This document shows, piece after piece, positions 1-11,744 of a stretch of DNA of 64,000 nucleotides; the first letter of the stretch is position 1, and each line of letters begins with the position of its first letter. The position numbers and the translations under genes are program-made. A model generated the notes under the pieces. That model was not told where the DNA came from, did no database searches, and saw only the letters and a program-made list of their open reading frames with translations. Origin of the DNA: Phyllostachys edulis (Eukaryota; Streptophyta; Magnoliopsida; Poales; Poaceae); contig CM070548.1 in the NCBI GenBank assembly GCA_036346405.1, positions 57,410,611 through 57,474,610 of the forward strand, given 5' to 3'.

Positions 1-560
1 GGGGGCTCGTAAGGTACTTCTTAAGTTCTTCAAAGGCATCGTTTGCCTCTTTAGTCCACTCGAAACTTTCATGTTTTCGAAGAAGCTTAAACAAAGGTAT
101 TCCTTTTTCCCCTAACGTTGCTATGAAGCGACTTAGCGCTGCCATACAACCGGTTAGTTTCTGGACCTCTTTCTTCGTGGTCGGAGGGTGCATCTTGTCG
201 ATGGCTGCTATTTTTGCTGGATTTGCTTCAATACCTCTAGCCAAGACTAGGAAACCGAGCAGTTTTCCAACGGAAACTCCGAACACACACTTTTCTGGAT
301 TTAACTTGAGGTTATTCCTTCTCAAGTTATTGAAAGTTTCTTGTAGGTCATGAATGTGATCGACAGCGTTGATGCTCTTTACGACCAGATAATCAACGTA
401 AGCTTCTAGATTCCGACATATCTGTGGATTAATGGTTTTCTGCATCAACCTTTGAAAAGTCGCACTAGCATTTTTTAGACCAAACGGCATCTTAACATAA
501 CAGTAAGTGCCATATAGGGTGATGAAGGAAGTTTTCTCTTCATCTCTTTACACATATTAA
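1..560 (-). pseudogene. gypsy reverse transcriptase fragment with altered active site (YVDY)
   Basis: The minus-strand translation contains the RT fingers/palm motif PFGLKNASATFQRLM (about 497-455). It then has an active-site box reading YVDY instead of YVDD (about 398-387), followed by the conserved LGFLV, NPAKI and PPTTKKEVQKLTGC segments leading towards RNase H. The second catalytic aspartate codon is TAT where GAT is expected. The fragment is cut by the window edge. RT copies element RNA into cDNA; this copy is predicted to be inactive. Confidence 0.8.
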
Positions 561-1377
561 TCTGGTGGTACCCTGAATACACATCTAAGTAACTTACACC
601 CGGAAGTAGAGTCTACAAGTTGGTCAATGCATGGAATGGGAAAGTCATCCTTCGGACAAGCTTTATTATGATCTGTAAAGTCAATACACATTCACTATTT
701 CCCATTATTCTTCTTAACCATTACAGAATTAGCAATCCACTGAGGGTGGTCGACTTCACGAATGAATCCAGCCTTGAGGAGCTTGTCAATCTCCGACTAG
801 ATTGCCTCCTTCCGATCGGGTGCAAAACGCCGCAGCTTCTGCTTAATCAGTTTCTTATCAGGCTAGAGAGCTAGCCTATGCTCGATCACCTCCCGGCGGA
901 CTCAGGGCATGTCGGACACTTGCCAGGCGAATACGTCCTGATTTGCTTGGAGGAAGGAGACGAGTGACTCTTCCTATTTGGGGTCGAGTCTTGCCCTGAC
1001 CAGTATCTTTTGGGTAGATGATTCAGTGTTTCCTAACCCAGGTGGCGACTTGGCGCTGTCCGGAGAAGCGCCTTTGTCGAGTGTTACCTCCTTTGTCTGG
1101 TCGGATGGCTTTGGTGTCATCTTTCGCCTCGAGTGCTTGACATGGTCGAGTCGAAGGGATGGGGCAGTCTTCTTTGCTAAAGGAGATTACGGTGTCTGAC
1201 CACCTTGATGGCTTGATGATGGTTAGAGGCTCTACGAGGTTGACCTCCCGCTCCATAGCCTTGAGATGACACCTTGACTCGTACGAAGATGACCCACCAA
1301 AGACCATGTTGACCGTATGTTGAGGCTCCTGGTACTCTATTTCTTCGTCGCCATCTTTGTCCTTTTTGGAACTTGTT

Positions 1378-1662
1378 TCACGAAGTTCTCAGACAGGGGA
1401 GTGGTCCTTTACCGCATAGTAATCCTCCAAATTTTTTCGCCAGTTCGACAGTACACAAGTCATGCCACTCGTCACGGTGAAGTGGACACCACTTCTTATT
1501 TTTCTTATATCCTTCGGTCGGGGCCTTCACTTTGCCTCGACCAGTATAGTCCCTCTTACCCTTCGTAAACTTTTTAGGGATAGCTAGGACTTCTTTATCG
1601 TCGGGTCTGCGGTTTTTCTTCTTCTTGAGAGCTTTCTTATTCTTCTTTTTCGGTTTATCCAA
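1378..1662 (-). pseudogene. gypsy gag C-terminal basic/zinc-like region
   Basis: A 94-residue ORF is very lysine-rich at its N-terminus and then contains WCPLHRDEWHDLCTV. That is the C-x2-H...H-x3-C arrangement seen at the gag C-terminus of Retand/RIRE2-type elements, where it takes the place of a classical CCHC knuckle. A nucleic-acid-binding role is inferred from the family. It lies between the gag core and the protease/RT region, as expected. It is not open to either neighbour. Confidence 0.6.
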
Positions 1663-1929
1663 GCCAGGTTAGGGAATTTTATCCTTCCGATCAATGGCCT
1701 CACACCACTCAATTGCTTCGCTAGCAGTGGCGTATTTATCAGCCATGTCGAAAAGTTCGACGGTTGTTCATGGAGGATTCATTGCTATATCCTCCGTAAA
1801 CCACCGATTCCTTAGACTTGTTTTGAAAGCCTGGATGACGGATGATTCTGCGACTTCTGGTATGGAATTACGAACCTGGCTGAATCTCTTGATGTATTGA
1901 CGGAGAGTCTCATCAGAAGCCTACTGGAT

Positions 1930-2772
1930 TCAGTGGAGATCATCCTCCTTTCCAGGGCGGTCATACGTGCCTTGGAAATTCACAATTAGAAGGTCGCAGA
2001 GTTGCTCCCAAGTATATATTGATCCGACCGGTAGGTTAAGTAACCACCACGTGCGGCATTCTTCAAGCAATCGTGGGCGATAGTTTGCCATCACATTTTC
2101 ATCACCACCACCAGCTCTGATGGCGGTGGTATATATGTGGAGAAATTCCAACGAGTTCTGAGTCCCATTGAACTTGTCCAGGTTGGCCGGTTGGAACCTG
2201 TTTGGCTAACGCACAGCTTGGAGCCCTACAGAGAAGGCTTAACAACTTGTGATTGATTCATGGCGCCTTCTTTGGAAGGGTGCCAGATTGTAATCGGTCA
2301 GAGACCGGTTCCTAAGATTGGAACGTTGGAGCTCTAGTGTACCGATCCGGTCATAGACATTGGTATGATGCCTTCGATCGCCTGCTTGATTTAAACGATA
2401 TCGGAGATCGTCTGGTCCAAGCGGTTGCTCTTCTCGACGCGGTGAGAGAGTGACTACTTGAAATAGCCTTGTCCCCTCATGACTCCTTGGTCGGAATCGT
2501 CGAGGAGGCCTTGGTATCGATGGTTCTCCGATTCGACCATGTTGTCATCTACTGAGGGAGGAATGTTGAGATGAAGTCATGGTTTGACTTTGTGAAGTTC
2601 TCTGTTCTCTGTATGCTTCCGTTCTTTGCATGGCCTGTTGAAGAATCTCTGATACTTGGCCTACGAGCTCTACAAATCCTGGGGTCTTTGCCAGAACAAG
2701 GTTAGAGTTATTCAACATATCCTGGACACGTTGTAGGTTTGGTACCGTTACCGAAGGTCTTGAAGAATTCAT
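1930..2772 (-). pseudogene. gypsy gag, N-terminal and central part (broken)
   Basis: The N-terminal piece (2772 to 2545) is 75 residues rich in Q, S and T. The central piece (2151 to 1930) carries a retrotransposon gag-type stretch with a WWLLNLP segment and SIYTWEQLCDLLIVNFQGTY, the pattern usual for the capsid-like gag domain of grass gypsy elements. The intervening 390 bp holds stops. Gag would package the element RNA into virus-like particles, but this copy cannot make a full protein. The gag ATG overlaps the stop of the upstream chimeric ORF (ATGA, about 2769-2772). Confidence 0.75.
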
Positions 2773-2995
2773 GCTGGTAGTCGGTGTTCGAAGATCTGAA
2801 CCTCCCCACGACCTCCTGTTTTGTTCCGTCCGATCAGCGCTACTCTTGGTGGGGCAGAGCCACGCGAGTTAACTGATGGACTTCGATCAGTTCTGTTGCC
2901 TCCGGAAGTTGGCGCTTGATGGCCCGTAACATCTCTACCAATACGTGGTGGCGTGGCAGAGTGTTTAGGACCGTGCAAGGCATCTTGATTTGCAT

Positions 2996-3509
2996 CCCAT
3001 GTTTCCCGCGTCAAGAATCCATACTTCGTGAAGGACGTCTGACCCGTGTTCACGTACTTCGTGACAAGAATGCTCTTGAAGGTCCTCCACGATTTATCGA
3101 TCGTGAGCATCGCCGTTCGTTCCACGCGTGCCAAGTCTGCTTCTGGGATAGTGAACTTGCTTGAAAGTTCTATCCACAACGCGCCTCTCGCTTCTTTCGT
3201 CAGATCCTTCCACCTTGGTGTGGTGATGGGGACCCGTTGCCTTGCAAGTATCCCGCAGATGGTCCGGAATCTCGCCGCTGCTGTCTTGGGTCTTAGAGGG
3301 ACCCCAAAGTCACTGACCTCCGTGATGACTAGTCGGCCCACAGGTATTTTCGATTCTCCTCTGCCATCTCGCTTCCGTATCATTATCGTCGACGGATTAG
3401 GCTACGAAGACGGTGTCTCTGTCATCTGCGGCGTCGGTGACGACGGCGAAGACGGTGCCTCTGCCATCTGCGGCGTTGGTGATGGCGGCGAAGACGGTGC
3501 CTCTGCCAT
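2996..3509 (-). pseudogene. CACTA tnpA-like (Transposase_24-type) N-terminal fragment
   Basis: The minus strand starts MAEAPSSPPSPTPQ, with that proline-rich unit repeated about three times. It has an in-frame stop, then continues through SDFGVPLRP, PITTPRWKDLTKEARG, SKFTIPEADLARV and WRTFKSILVTKYVNTGQ. The plus-strand copy at 7045-7737 has the same order, so both are the same family: the plant En/Spm tnpA-like protein associated with PF03004 (inferred, not searched). Homology stops at FLTRETWD near 2996; from there the same reading frame runs on into the leader of the gypsy element, giving a chimeric 204-residue ORF (3383 to 2769). The 42-bp coding minisatellite spans about 3404-3509. Confidence 0.65.
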
Positions 3510-4181
3510 CTCACTGACTTGATTGAAATGCTCAACATATTAGCAAAATTGCATAATTATTTCCAACATAGATAATTATGAATAGAGCGTAGTTCCCTAA
3601 CCAATTAAATGACACAATAGTCATAAGACTAAGAAAATCAATCAAGTCATTTAAAAGGAACAATATGGTCATCAAACACAATAAGTGTACACTTAAAATC
3701 AGCATAAAGCTAAGATTTGATTGTATGATTATTGCTCTCAGAAAGCTAGTTGCATAAGGTTTAACCTTGGCCATCACAGCACTTATGTCCAATGTAACCA
3801 TCAATTGAATATGACAATTTATAGATTAGGCATTGAGTTCAATTTACAACTTGCTATTCAAATCAACCAGATTCAAGCAAATTTACTCAACTTAACCTAT
3901 GGTATACCACAGGAGTAGAGATCAACTAAATATACGGATAACAGAAAGAAGGCATTGAAAAGATACAGAACAACAAGAAGAACTGAATGATAGAGTTACA
4001 GGAACAGCAGGTATAACATGTTGAAATAAGTTGCTCAAAGTTATAGGAATCAGCTAGACAATCTACAACTCAAGGCTTAATCTATATATCAATTCACATT
4101 CAATTTCATTTTCTATTATAATTCATCACCGAGCATATCAAAAAACCCACCAATCACAGATCACATATTTCAACTAGCACA

Positions 4182-4465
<284 letters not shown>

Positions 4466-5894
4466 AAAGAGACAGTGCATGATATGTTGAAATACTCACA
4501 ACGGTGATGGTACTCAAAACCACTGAGGAGATCAACAGACAAGGCACGAGGGAGGACCAAATTAGCATAATCAAATGTAAATCATTCAGATTTTGAGCTC
4601 TATCCAAAGCTTAACTAGACTGACATAACAATCACATGTATAACAATCTCTTGTGATCTTTGTATAGATAGAAACTAGTGATACGAATCTTTTGCATAGA
4701 TAGAACCCGAGCCCATCTTTGCCCGAGCCTACTTCATCGAGCCCGACACACTGGAGTGTACCATTTGTTTCATGCCGTGGAGGCTTAGCATGAAGCAAAG
4801 GTACACTCAAGTGTGTGTCAGGATCAATGAAGAAATGCTAAGCAAAGGTTTAATGCTCAACATAGTCATTATGAGAACAACTAAAAACAGCATGAAGCTA
4901 AGCAAATAAGATTGCTCAATTGCTCTCAGTTGACTAATTGCATAAAACATAGTCTTTGCAATCTCAGTCCTCTGTCAAAATCTCTTCACCAATCAATTTT
5001 GATAATTACAAAACAGATCTTGAGCTCAAACTACAACTTTCTCATATGTCAAGTTATCTCAGAGTAGCAGTTATACTTTCAATCAATATATTACAATTTA
5101 ACTATCTTAGTGAAATTAAATCACAAAACAGCACATAAAGCATTCTGTAAACAGAACATCTGATCATATGCCTTCAAGATAATTCACAAATTTATGTCAA
5201 CAATAAGCCTAATTGACATCTTGAGAATAGAAATGCAAATATCTCACGTAAGATCAATCGATCACGTAACATACAAGTGTAATCTTAATTCAAATATAAT
5301 TGACAATGGAAAGTATAAAGGCTACTAATTATAACCCACCATATAAAGCAATATGATTAAGCTCAAGTCTGCTTTCTAATTATCTATTTGATTTCAGATT
5401 TCACTATCATCACAGAGCATCAATGTAACCCATCACAGAGCAAGGGAGAGAGCGGGATAGAGCGAGTAGAGTGGTATACCAGAGGAGGCGCGAGGGAGTA
5501 CGGAGGAGGCGCTGAGCCAAGCAAGGAGGAGGAGCCGTGATGTGCCGAGAGGAGGATGGCGATGTTTAGTGGAAGAGGAGGCGATGGGACGACCGAGGAG
5601 GGGAGGTGGCCGCCGTCGAGCCGAGTCGAGCAGCAGCGCCGCCGTTGGGCGGAGTCGAGGAGGCCACGCGTCGAGGACGGCGGCGTCGAACGAGTGCGTG
5701 AGAGCCTAAGGGGCGCGGGAGTAGTGAGGCCGCTGAAGGGGGCGACGACGCCGAGGTCGTAGGCGGCGGTGTTGGTCGGGGATTAAGGGGAGTGAACGGG
5801 CGAGCCCTAGAGGAGGCAAACGAGCGCGCGAGAGCCTAAGGGGCGTGGGAGAGGAAGTGATGAGTAAGAGCAAAACCCTAGCAGTTCCCTCCAT

Positions 5895-6035
5895 ATTAAA
5901 AAGGCTATCACAGACGGTTCTATTAAAGAACCGTCTGTGATAAGAAATCACAGATGGTTCTGTTTACGAACCGTCTATGATACTTCCATATCACAGACGG
6001 TGCTTTAACAGAACCGTCTGTGATATGGTGCCCCT
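5895..6035. repeat. Internal palindromic array of CACTA subterminal motifs
   Basis: Three back-to-back units of the form ATCACAGACGGTTC...GAACCGTCTGTGAT occur here, nearly 5 kb from the right terminus and just after a GC-rich stretch ending in AAACCCTAG. The same arrangement recurs at 46780-46890 and 54862-54930. In the En/Spm family such motifs bind TnpA; an internal copy next to a candidate promoter might have a regulatory role (inference). Confidence 0.9.
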
Positions 6036-7044
6036 GACCTTGGCACCTTCGACCTCGGTGCCACCGCCCTCGACCTTGGCGCCTCCGACCTCGACGCCCC
6101 CATTCACCTCCCCCGTAGAAGCCCGGCGACGCCGCCTCGACCTCGCCGCCGACATCGACGACGCAGCAGACCGCCTCCTCCTCCCCAGAGCGGCCCCACC
6201 TCAGACCGGCCTCCTCCCCGCCCTCCTCCTCCCGTGTCGGCCTCCTCCCTCTACACCACCTTTCTCCCCATGCCCCTCCTCCCCATGTCGCCTCCTCCTC
6301 AGACTGCCTCCTCCTGCGTCGGCCTCCTCTCCTGCACCGCCTCCTCCTTGCACCGTGAGTTCTTGTGCGGCATCCTCTCTGTGAGTATTGCTCCTCTGTG
6401 GCGCTTCGGTTGATCCTTGCATATATATATTTGCAAAGCTAGTTGATACCTTGATCTGTATTAGTTCGATTTACAATCTAGTAATCAAGATATTGCAAAT
6501 TGATTAGTGGGCTTTGTTGACATGCTCGTGATGAACTCGCCTTATAATCGAGATTCAATGTGATAGTTAGTTCATACTTAAGCTCTATTGTATTACTTGC
6601 TACTTGTCAATATGATGTATCGTTAATTGGTTACTTTCGGTTGAAAGCTAGTTATTCTGATTTTTCTGGTTCATTTGATCTCTAGCATTTGAAGTGGATA
6701 CTGCTATGTCAGCAAATCGGCTTTATCACTGAACCTGTGTCTTCATGTTCAGTTCTATTAAGAGTATTCAGTTTTTGCTGGTAATCTAATGACTAGTTTG
6801 TGATTCTTCTAGTAGTTTGTATGAGCTCATTTAACTTTTCATTTGCCATCTTGATCTCTATAGTCAACCTCTGTACTTCTTCCTGAGATTAATTATGTTC
6901 ATATTTATGCTGGAATTAATTATGATTATTTGCTAATATTGCACATGTTGAGCATATTATTAAGTTTAAATGTATATGTTAATTTGGGACACTTGCAATC
7001 CATTTTATTACATATGTAACTTATATAGATAGCAAGTAAGCAAG

Positions 7045-7737
7045 ATGGCAGAGGCACCGTCTTCGCCGCCGTCACCGACACCGCAGATGGAAGAGGTGCC
7101 GACGAGGCCGCCACACGACGCCGCAGATGGAAGAGGCGCCGACGAGGCACCGCCACCGTCGACGATAATGACACGGTTTAGATGGTAGAGGACAATCGAA
7201 AATACTGCGGGCCGACCGTCATCACGAGGTCGCTGACTTTGGGGTCCCTCTCGAGTCCCAAGAGATCGATGGCGAGATTCCGGACCATCTGCGGGATACT
7301 TTGAAGGAACGGTCCCCATCACCACACCAAGGTGGAAGGACTCGACGAAACAAGCGAAAGGCGTCTTGTGGGATGAACTTTCAGAGAAGTTCACTATTCC
7401 AGAAGCAGACGTGGCACGCGTGCAACGGACGACGATGCTCACGATGGATAAATCGTGGAGGACCTTCAAGAGTATTCTTGTCACGAAGTACGTGAACACG
7501 GGTCAGATGCCCTTCGCGAAGTATAGATTCTTGACGCGGGAAGCATGGGACACCTTTGTGGCTATGAAAACGACGGCCGAATTTAAGGAGCAAAGTGCGG
7601 CGCACAAAGCTCTCCAGACACGAAACACTCACCCGCACAGACTCGGCACCGCTGGGTACGCGGGTAAATACGAGGAATGGGCAGCAGAGGAGGAGAATGC
7701 AACCGGGCCATTTCGATATCACGCACTGCTTCCCTAA
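7045..7737 (+). pseudogene. CACTA tnpA-like transposase (Transposase_24-type)
   Basis: The chosen ATG at 7045 starts MAEAPSSPPSPTPQ, as in the minus-strand copy. After a frame disruption near 7190-7310 the frame 7366-7737 is open. It carries SEKFTIPEADVARV, WRTFKSILVTKYVNTGQ, a REAWDTFVAMKTT segment and the signature NTHPHRLGTAGY, typical of the plant Ptta/En/Spm transposase domain (PF03004 by resemblance). The known role of TnpA-like proteins is binding subterminal repeats and aiding transposition. The first exon is damaged, so the copy is probably not functional as it stands, unless splicing removes the defect. Confidence 0.7.
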
Positions 7738-7894
7738 GCCGGTTAAAAGCGAGGGCAAAAGTCTCGCCTTCGGCAAAGATCTCTTTCACAAACCCGCAGA
7801 CCGTGAAGTGTCCCAACGTGTGGTAAATATGTCGAACTACCTAGTTGTTAATAAGTCCATAACTTCATAGAGTCTATAATAACATGATGACCTC

Positions 7895-8179
7895 TTGCAG
7901 CGTGACTTGGCTGCCCAAGCTTCCCAAGGCTCCTTCCATGCAAACAGGGAGAAGGATATACTATCTACGGCCTTGGGAAACAAGGAGCACCCGGGTCGCA
8001 CGCGAGGCCTTGGGGTTAACGTACCTTGGAGTCATGGATTCGCGGATGACTACTGCACGTATATGAGTAGGAAGAGATCCAAGGGCGAGCACGACGACCG
8101 GTTGGTACAGATGATTACTCACAAATTTGAAGAAAAGATAGCAGCATTGCAGGATCAAATGAATCAACTTCTGAGCTAG
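7895..8179 (+). pseudogene. CACTA tnpA-like downstream exon, coiled-coil part
   Basis: A 94-residue ORF ends in SKGEHDDRLVQMITHKFEEK and AALQDQMNQLLS. This is a short amphipathic, probably coiled-coil segment of the sort that follows the PF03004 domain in grass CACTA proteins. It lies between the tnpA core and the DUF8039-like region on the same strand, with a probable intron between 7740 and 7900. Assignment to the same protein is inferred from position. Confidence 0.45.
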
Positions 8180-8369
8180 CAATGCAAGTCGCCTCGATTA
8201 ATTTGGGAGCCACCCCGCCGACATCGAGTAGCGTCGGCGTCATCACAAGATAATTTCAACATGACGACGTCCGATTACCGATAGACAACATCAAGGTAAC
8301 ATACATCTATGGAATGCACCAAAGATAGGCCTATAGGACGCCTTAGATAATTGCGTATCGTTTTGTAGG

Positions 8370-8690
8370 AGCCGACGCCCTGCAAGCTCCAAGTGAGGAT
8401 GGATGCGTCCCTTTCTATTGAAGCTGCGCGGGGGATGGTGTATCCATACGAGGAAGGGGCAGTGCAGCACGGTGCCCAGCTAGCGCAGGGTTACGCCAGG
8501 GTCCAGGTGGATATGGTACATGGCAATTTCCTAGCCGTCCCGCTGAAGATTCGCCGAACGAAGAGATCATAACACTAGGGGATGCTGCCCACTTTTTATC
8601 CAAAGGACCCAAGAAGGACATCGCTCGACCCAAAGAAGGCTACGATCCGACACGACTATTCCTCTCCAACGGGACCTCGATGACTCCACC
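8370..8690 (+). pseudogene. DUF8039-like domain of CACTA ORF
   Basis: Plus-strand translation gives EPTPCKLQV, EAARGMVYPYEEGAVQHG, YARVQVDMVHGNFLAVPLKI and, after a frame change, ITLGDAAHFLSKGPKKDIARP. This matches in order the domain of grass transposon proteins annotated as DUF8039 (PC-x-L, ARG-x-V, GYA-V-V-V, ITLGDA...W-x-KKDI). Its biochemical role is unknown. At least one stop or frameshift lies inside, near 8570. It stands between the tnpA-like and Ulp1-like parts, the usual order for this type. Confidence 0.55.
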
Positions 8691-10200
8691 TCATGTTTTG
8701 CCTCGTAGGCCACCTCTTCGATTCCCGTGGAGAAGACGCCAAGGAACAAGAAAAGCGTGCGCCAGATCGGTTCCCGAGTCATCTCATAAGAAGACGCCGC
8801 CAATCGCTAAGGCCAAATCGAAATCGACGAACGCAAAGGCGCCCCCAAGTCCGGAAGTCCGCAATATCCGGAACTACATCATCGAAAACCGCAGTTCGAC
8901 GCAGATATTAATGCACGTTGGATATGCTTGTCAGGCTTTGCATGCCTGGTACTTGGAGAAGACCCAAAAGAAGGGGTGTGATACTGGAATCACCGTCAAA
9001 TACGAGGAGAAGCATTTCTTCAACGGGACGAGGTACTTCGTCGTGGGCTTCAACGACTTATATGACCTATTCAACCTCGTTGGCCTCGACGTCTCGCTTC
9101 TACGATGTTGGACACTAAAAGTGCGTATAATCAAGTTCTACATTCATGTAATACCGATAAATATCACAACTCATTGCTTATGTATAGATACATGATGAAA
9201 AATGTCCAGGAATGGAAAGAACCGGTGGGTTTCTCGACCCACATGTGGTATCGCTGCAAACCATCGAAGCGCACTCGCCCTTCGCCGAGAAATACATAAC
9301 GAGGTCATTGCTTCGCCGAAGAACATGAAGTACATAGTGGTGCCCTACAACCGTGGGTAAGTGTCACTACTTGTTATACAATTTTTATTTGTACTTTATA
9401 CGCAAAGACTAACTTAGGTTTAATGACTATAGCGACATACATGAGTAGGTACTACTGGATCCTTTTAGTTATTATACCCAAGAGGAACCATGTGATATAC
9501 CTTGATTCCTTAATCCGCAACAAGCACGACTTCAGCGTTCTAAGAGGAATACTCGAGAGGTATGCTCATTTTCTCCTTACATAACTCTATTGTAGTCTTC
9601 ATTCATTTGAAATGGCTGAGGATAACTTTTTGCAATCATGTAGGTCGTTCATCGATTATGTTGCCAACAAAGGAATATACAATGGAAAGAGCGTCCAACT
9701 AACACACAGGATGGATTTTCCGGTACGCGCTACAACACGATAATCCTATATCATACTTCATAATAACACGTCTCGAATCGACTATACCTATATATGTAAT
9801 TCTATTTTTGCAAAGGCCGCCAAACAAAAGATGATGAGTTATGTGCAATCTCGTCTACTATCATATGCACTAATCCTTAGAGCTAGGAAGAAGGATCCCG
9901 AGGTTTGTCAATCTCAAATAATTATTTCCTAATTATAAATTTAAATATATATAGCTTACCACTTTACTCTTGCTAGCGACGTGCTTTGGATATACAATGT
10001 GATAGACTCGTTGCGAAGAGATCAAGGACATTCGAGAGAAGCAATCGCACCTTTATCAACTCAAAAATCATTAACGATTTATGGAGAGTTTCACTCGTCG
10101 CCAACCCGAGTATCACCCGCCGACACCTCTCAACGCAAAACAATTGACTCAATTGTAATCCAGCTTGTAACTATAGCGACAATACTTGAACAAATGCGAT
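8680..10200 (+). pseudogene. Ulp1-like (C48 cysteine protease) region of CACTA, degenerate
   Basis: The stretch 8680-9120 encodes a linker ORF with HAWYLEKTQKKGCDTGITV. Next comes a region resembling the start of plant-transposon Ulp1 domains (VGF...AEKYITRSL, then IVVPYNRG). After a probable intron, 9445-9560 encodes YYWILLVIIPKRNHVIYLDS. In this family the core reads HWILLVI...YLDS with catalytic His then Asp; here the His position is Tyr. Three or four small introns can be drawn, with the last exons to about 10200. The catalytic Cys motif (GTNxCGF type) was not recognisable. Ulp1 enzymes process SUMO; transposon versions are of unknown substrate. Probably inactive. Confidence 0.6.
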
Positions 10201-10349
10201 CTTTTGTAATTTATTTTGAGTAATGATCACTTTGAGTTGTCAACAATTGATTATCTCTGATGAATCTGTTTTTGTGCATGCTTGTTTTCAGAGGGCATGG
10301 CTAGCAATTCCTGAGGCTAACCAAAAAAACAGCAAAAATGTTGTGAGTA

Positions 10350-10784
10350 GTGTGAACTATCATAGACAGTTTTTTGTTAAAGCCGTCTGTGAAGGCATAG
10401 TATCACAAACGGTTTCCACTAAAAACCATCTGTGATACGCGAATATCACAGACGGTTCTCACGGAAAACCATCTGTGATACTTGAATATCACAGACGATT
10501 CTAAATAAAAACCGTCTATGATATTCGCGTTTCACAGACGGTTTTTATTTAGAACCGTCTGTGATATTGGCGTATCACAGACGGTTTTTAGTGGAAACCG
10601 TCTGTGATACTAGCCTTCACAGACGGTTTTAATAAAAAAACCATCTGTGATATTGCGTATCACAAACGGTTTTGAACCGTCTGTAATAACTGCCTATTAT
10701 CACAGACCAACAAATATAGACGGTTCGGAAACCATCTGTGATGATGGTTCCAAACCGTCTGTGATGTGGCTTCTTGTAGTAGTG
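10350..10784 (+). repeat. Right subterminal repeat array and terminus of CACTA locus
   Basis: About a dozen ATCACAGACGGTT-type motifs alternate with their reverse complements. The array ends in CCAAACCGTCTGTGATG and TTCTTGTAGTAGTG, then TCA as candidate 3-bp target duplication. The same right-end type (AAATTCAGACGG... GTAGTAGTG) ends the sequence at 56614. Confidence 0.92.
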
Positions 10785-11184
10785 TCATCACCCTCACCCT
10801 GAACATATGGGAATGAAAGAAGGTGCCAATGAGATGGCTTTGAATATTTACTCTTATGGCAATTTTAAAGCAAAAAATACAAATAAACTTAGTAATGTAT
10901 GTGCTACTAAGTTAAACATTGATTTAAGGAATTTCAAGAGTAAAACATACCTCTAGGACCGTCTTTTATCGAGTCTTACATCCCTTCAAGCATCTAGGCA
11001 TAACGTACTCTTTTCTTCAAGACGCTAATTTTGTGTTGAAGGAAGTCATGGATGATTTTCCGACCAGTCAGCAGGCTGCCACGAGAGAGATAACTGCATT
11101 AACCCATCTTTTCTCTTTGGCCGTCAAGTTTAGGGAAGCCTTTTCATTTTTTACATTTTGTGCAGACCACGTTAGAGGATGATT

Positions 11185-11744
11185 TTATGTGTACTTAAGA
11201 TGGCTACCTCTAGGGAGTTTGGAGTAAAACCACTCCTTTTGATAGTCACGCCACACATTTTTAATTGAAAGGGGATGATATTTTTTGGCCATTTGGTCGT
11301 GGAGCTTGAAGTACATGCTACCACAATTCTTGTGACCTATATTGTTACGAGTGAATTGATAGAAATAACGAAAAAGATGAGCAAAGGGGGATGCCAATGA
11401 AAGCTTCACAAAGATGTGAAAAGACATTAAGGATCAAAATTGAAATTTGGCCAGAGGTGAAAGAGTTATATCCTAAAATAATCTAAAATAACTACTAAGA
11501 ACTCACTCTCAGACAAGCGAAAAAACAATTTAACAAAAGAAGCGAAAAGAACGATCTAACCTTCTTGAGAAATTGGAGCTGTTTCATTGCCGTAAGGAGT
11601 CCATCTGATCAAAGCCCTAGACGGAAGATAGCCTTGATTCTCTAGCTCTTGGATCTTGCTTTCTGAATATGTTGATTGGCTCAAGACCCCCATGATGGAG
11701 ATCAAAAGAGGTTTGGAAGATAGCGTTGGAGATGAAGAGCTCAA
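11185..11744 (-). pseudogene. Antisense ORF of Tat/Retand gypsy element (Transposase_28-like)
   Basis: The minus strand encodes two pieces. The first (11744-11556) ends RALIRWTPYGNETAPISQEG. The second (11427-11185) contains PFAHLFRYFYQFTRNN and NVWRDYQKEWFY. Both match in order the plant protein family named 'putative gypsy type transposon domain' (PF04195, by resemblance). That family is encoded antisense between pol and the 3' LTR of Tat-lineage elements. Its function is unknown. The middle part (11430-11550) is disrupted. The C-terminal part seems cut off to the left, where the CACTA end lies at 10784. Confidence 0.6.

Larger units (their letters stand above)
1..2772 (-). mobile_element. 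Ty3/gypsy (Tat/Retand-like) retrotransposon remnant, gag to RT
   Basis: Read on the minus strand, this is the gag start (ATG at 2772) followed by gag, a gag tail, a poorly preserved protease region and the first part of reverse transcriptase running off the left edge. Gag pieces, an RT piece and the order gag-then-pol are all on one strand, so this is one element. No single frame is open throughout; stops and frameshifts break it into short ORFs. The lineage is inferred from resemblance of gag and RT to RIRE2/Retand-type grass elements. No LTR or primer-binding site is seen to the right of the gag start; instead the sequence passes into CACTA-derived DNA near 2996. Confidence 0.85.

Noticed and set aside
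10350..10784. CRISPR-like array of short repeats
   Set aside because: The units are palindromic, directly adjacent and end in a CACTA terminus in a plant genome; spacing is irregular.
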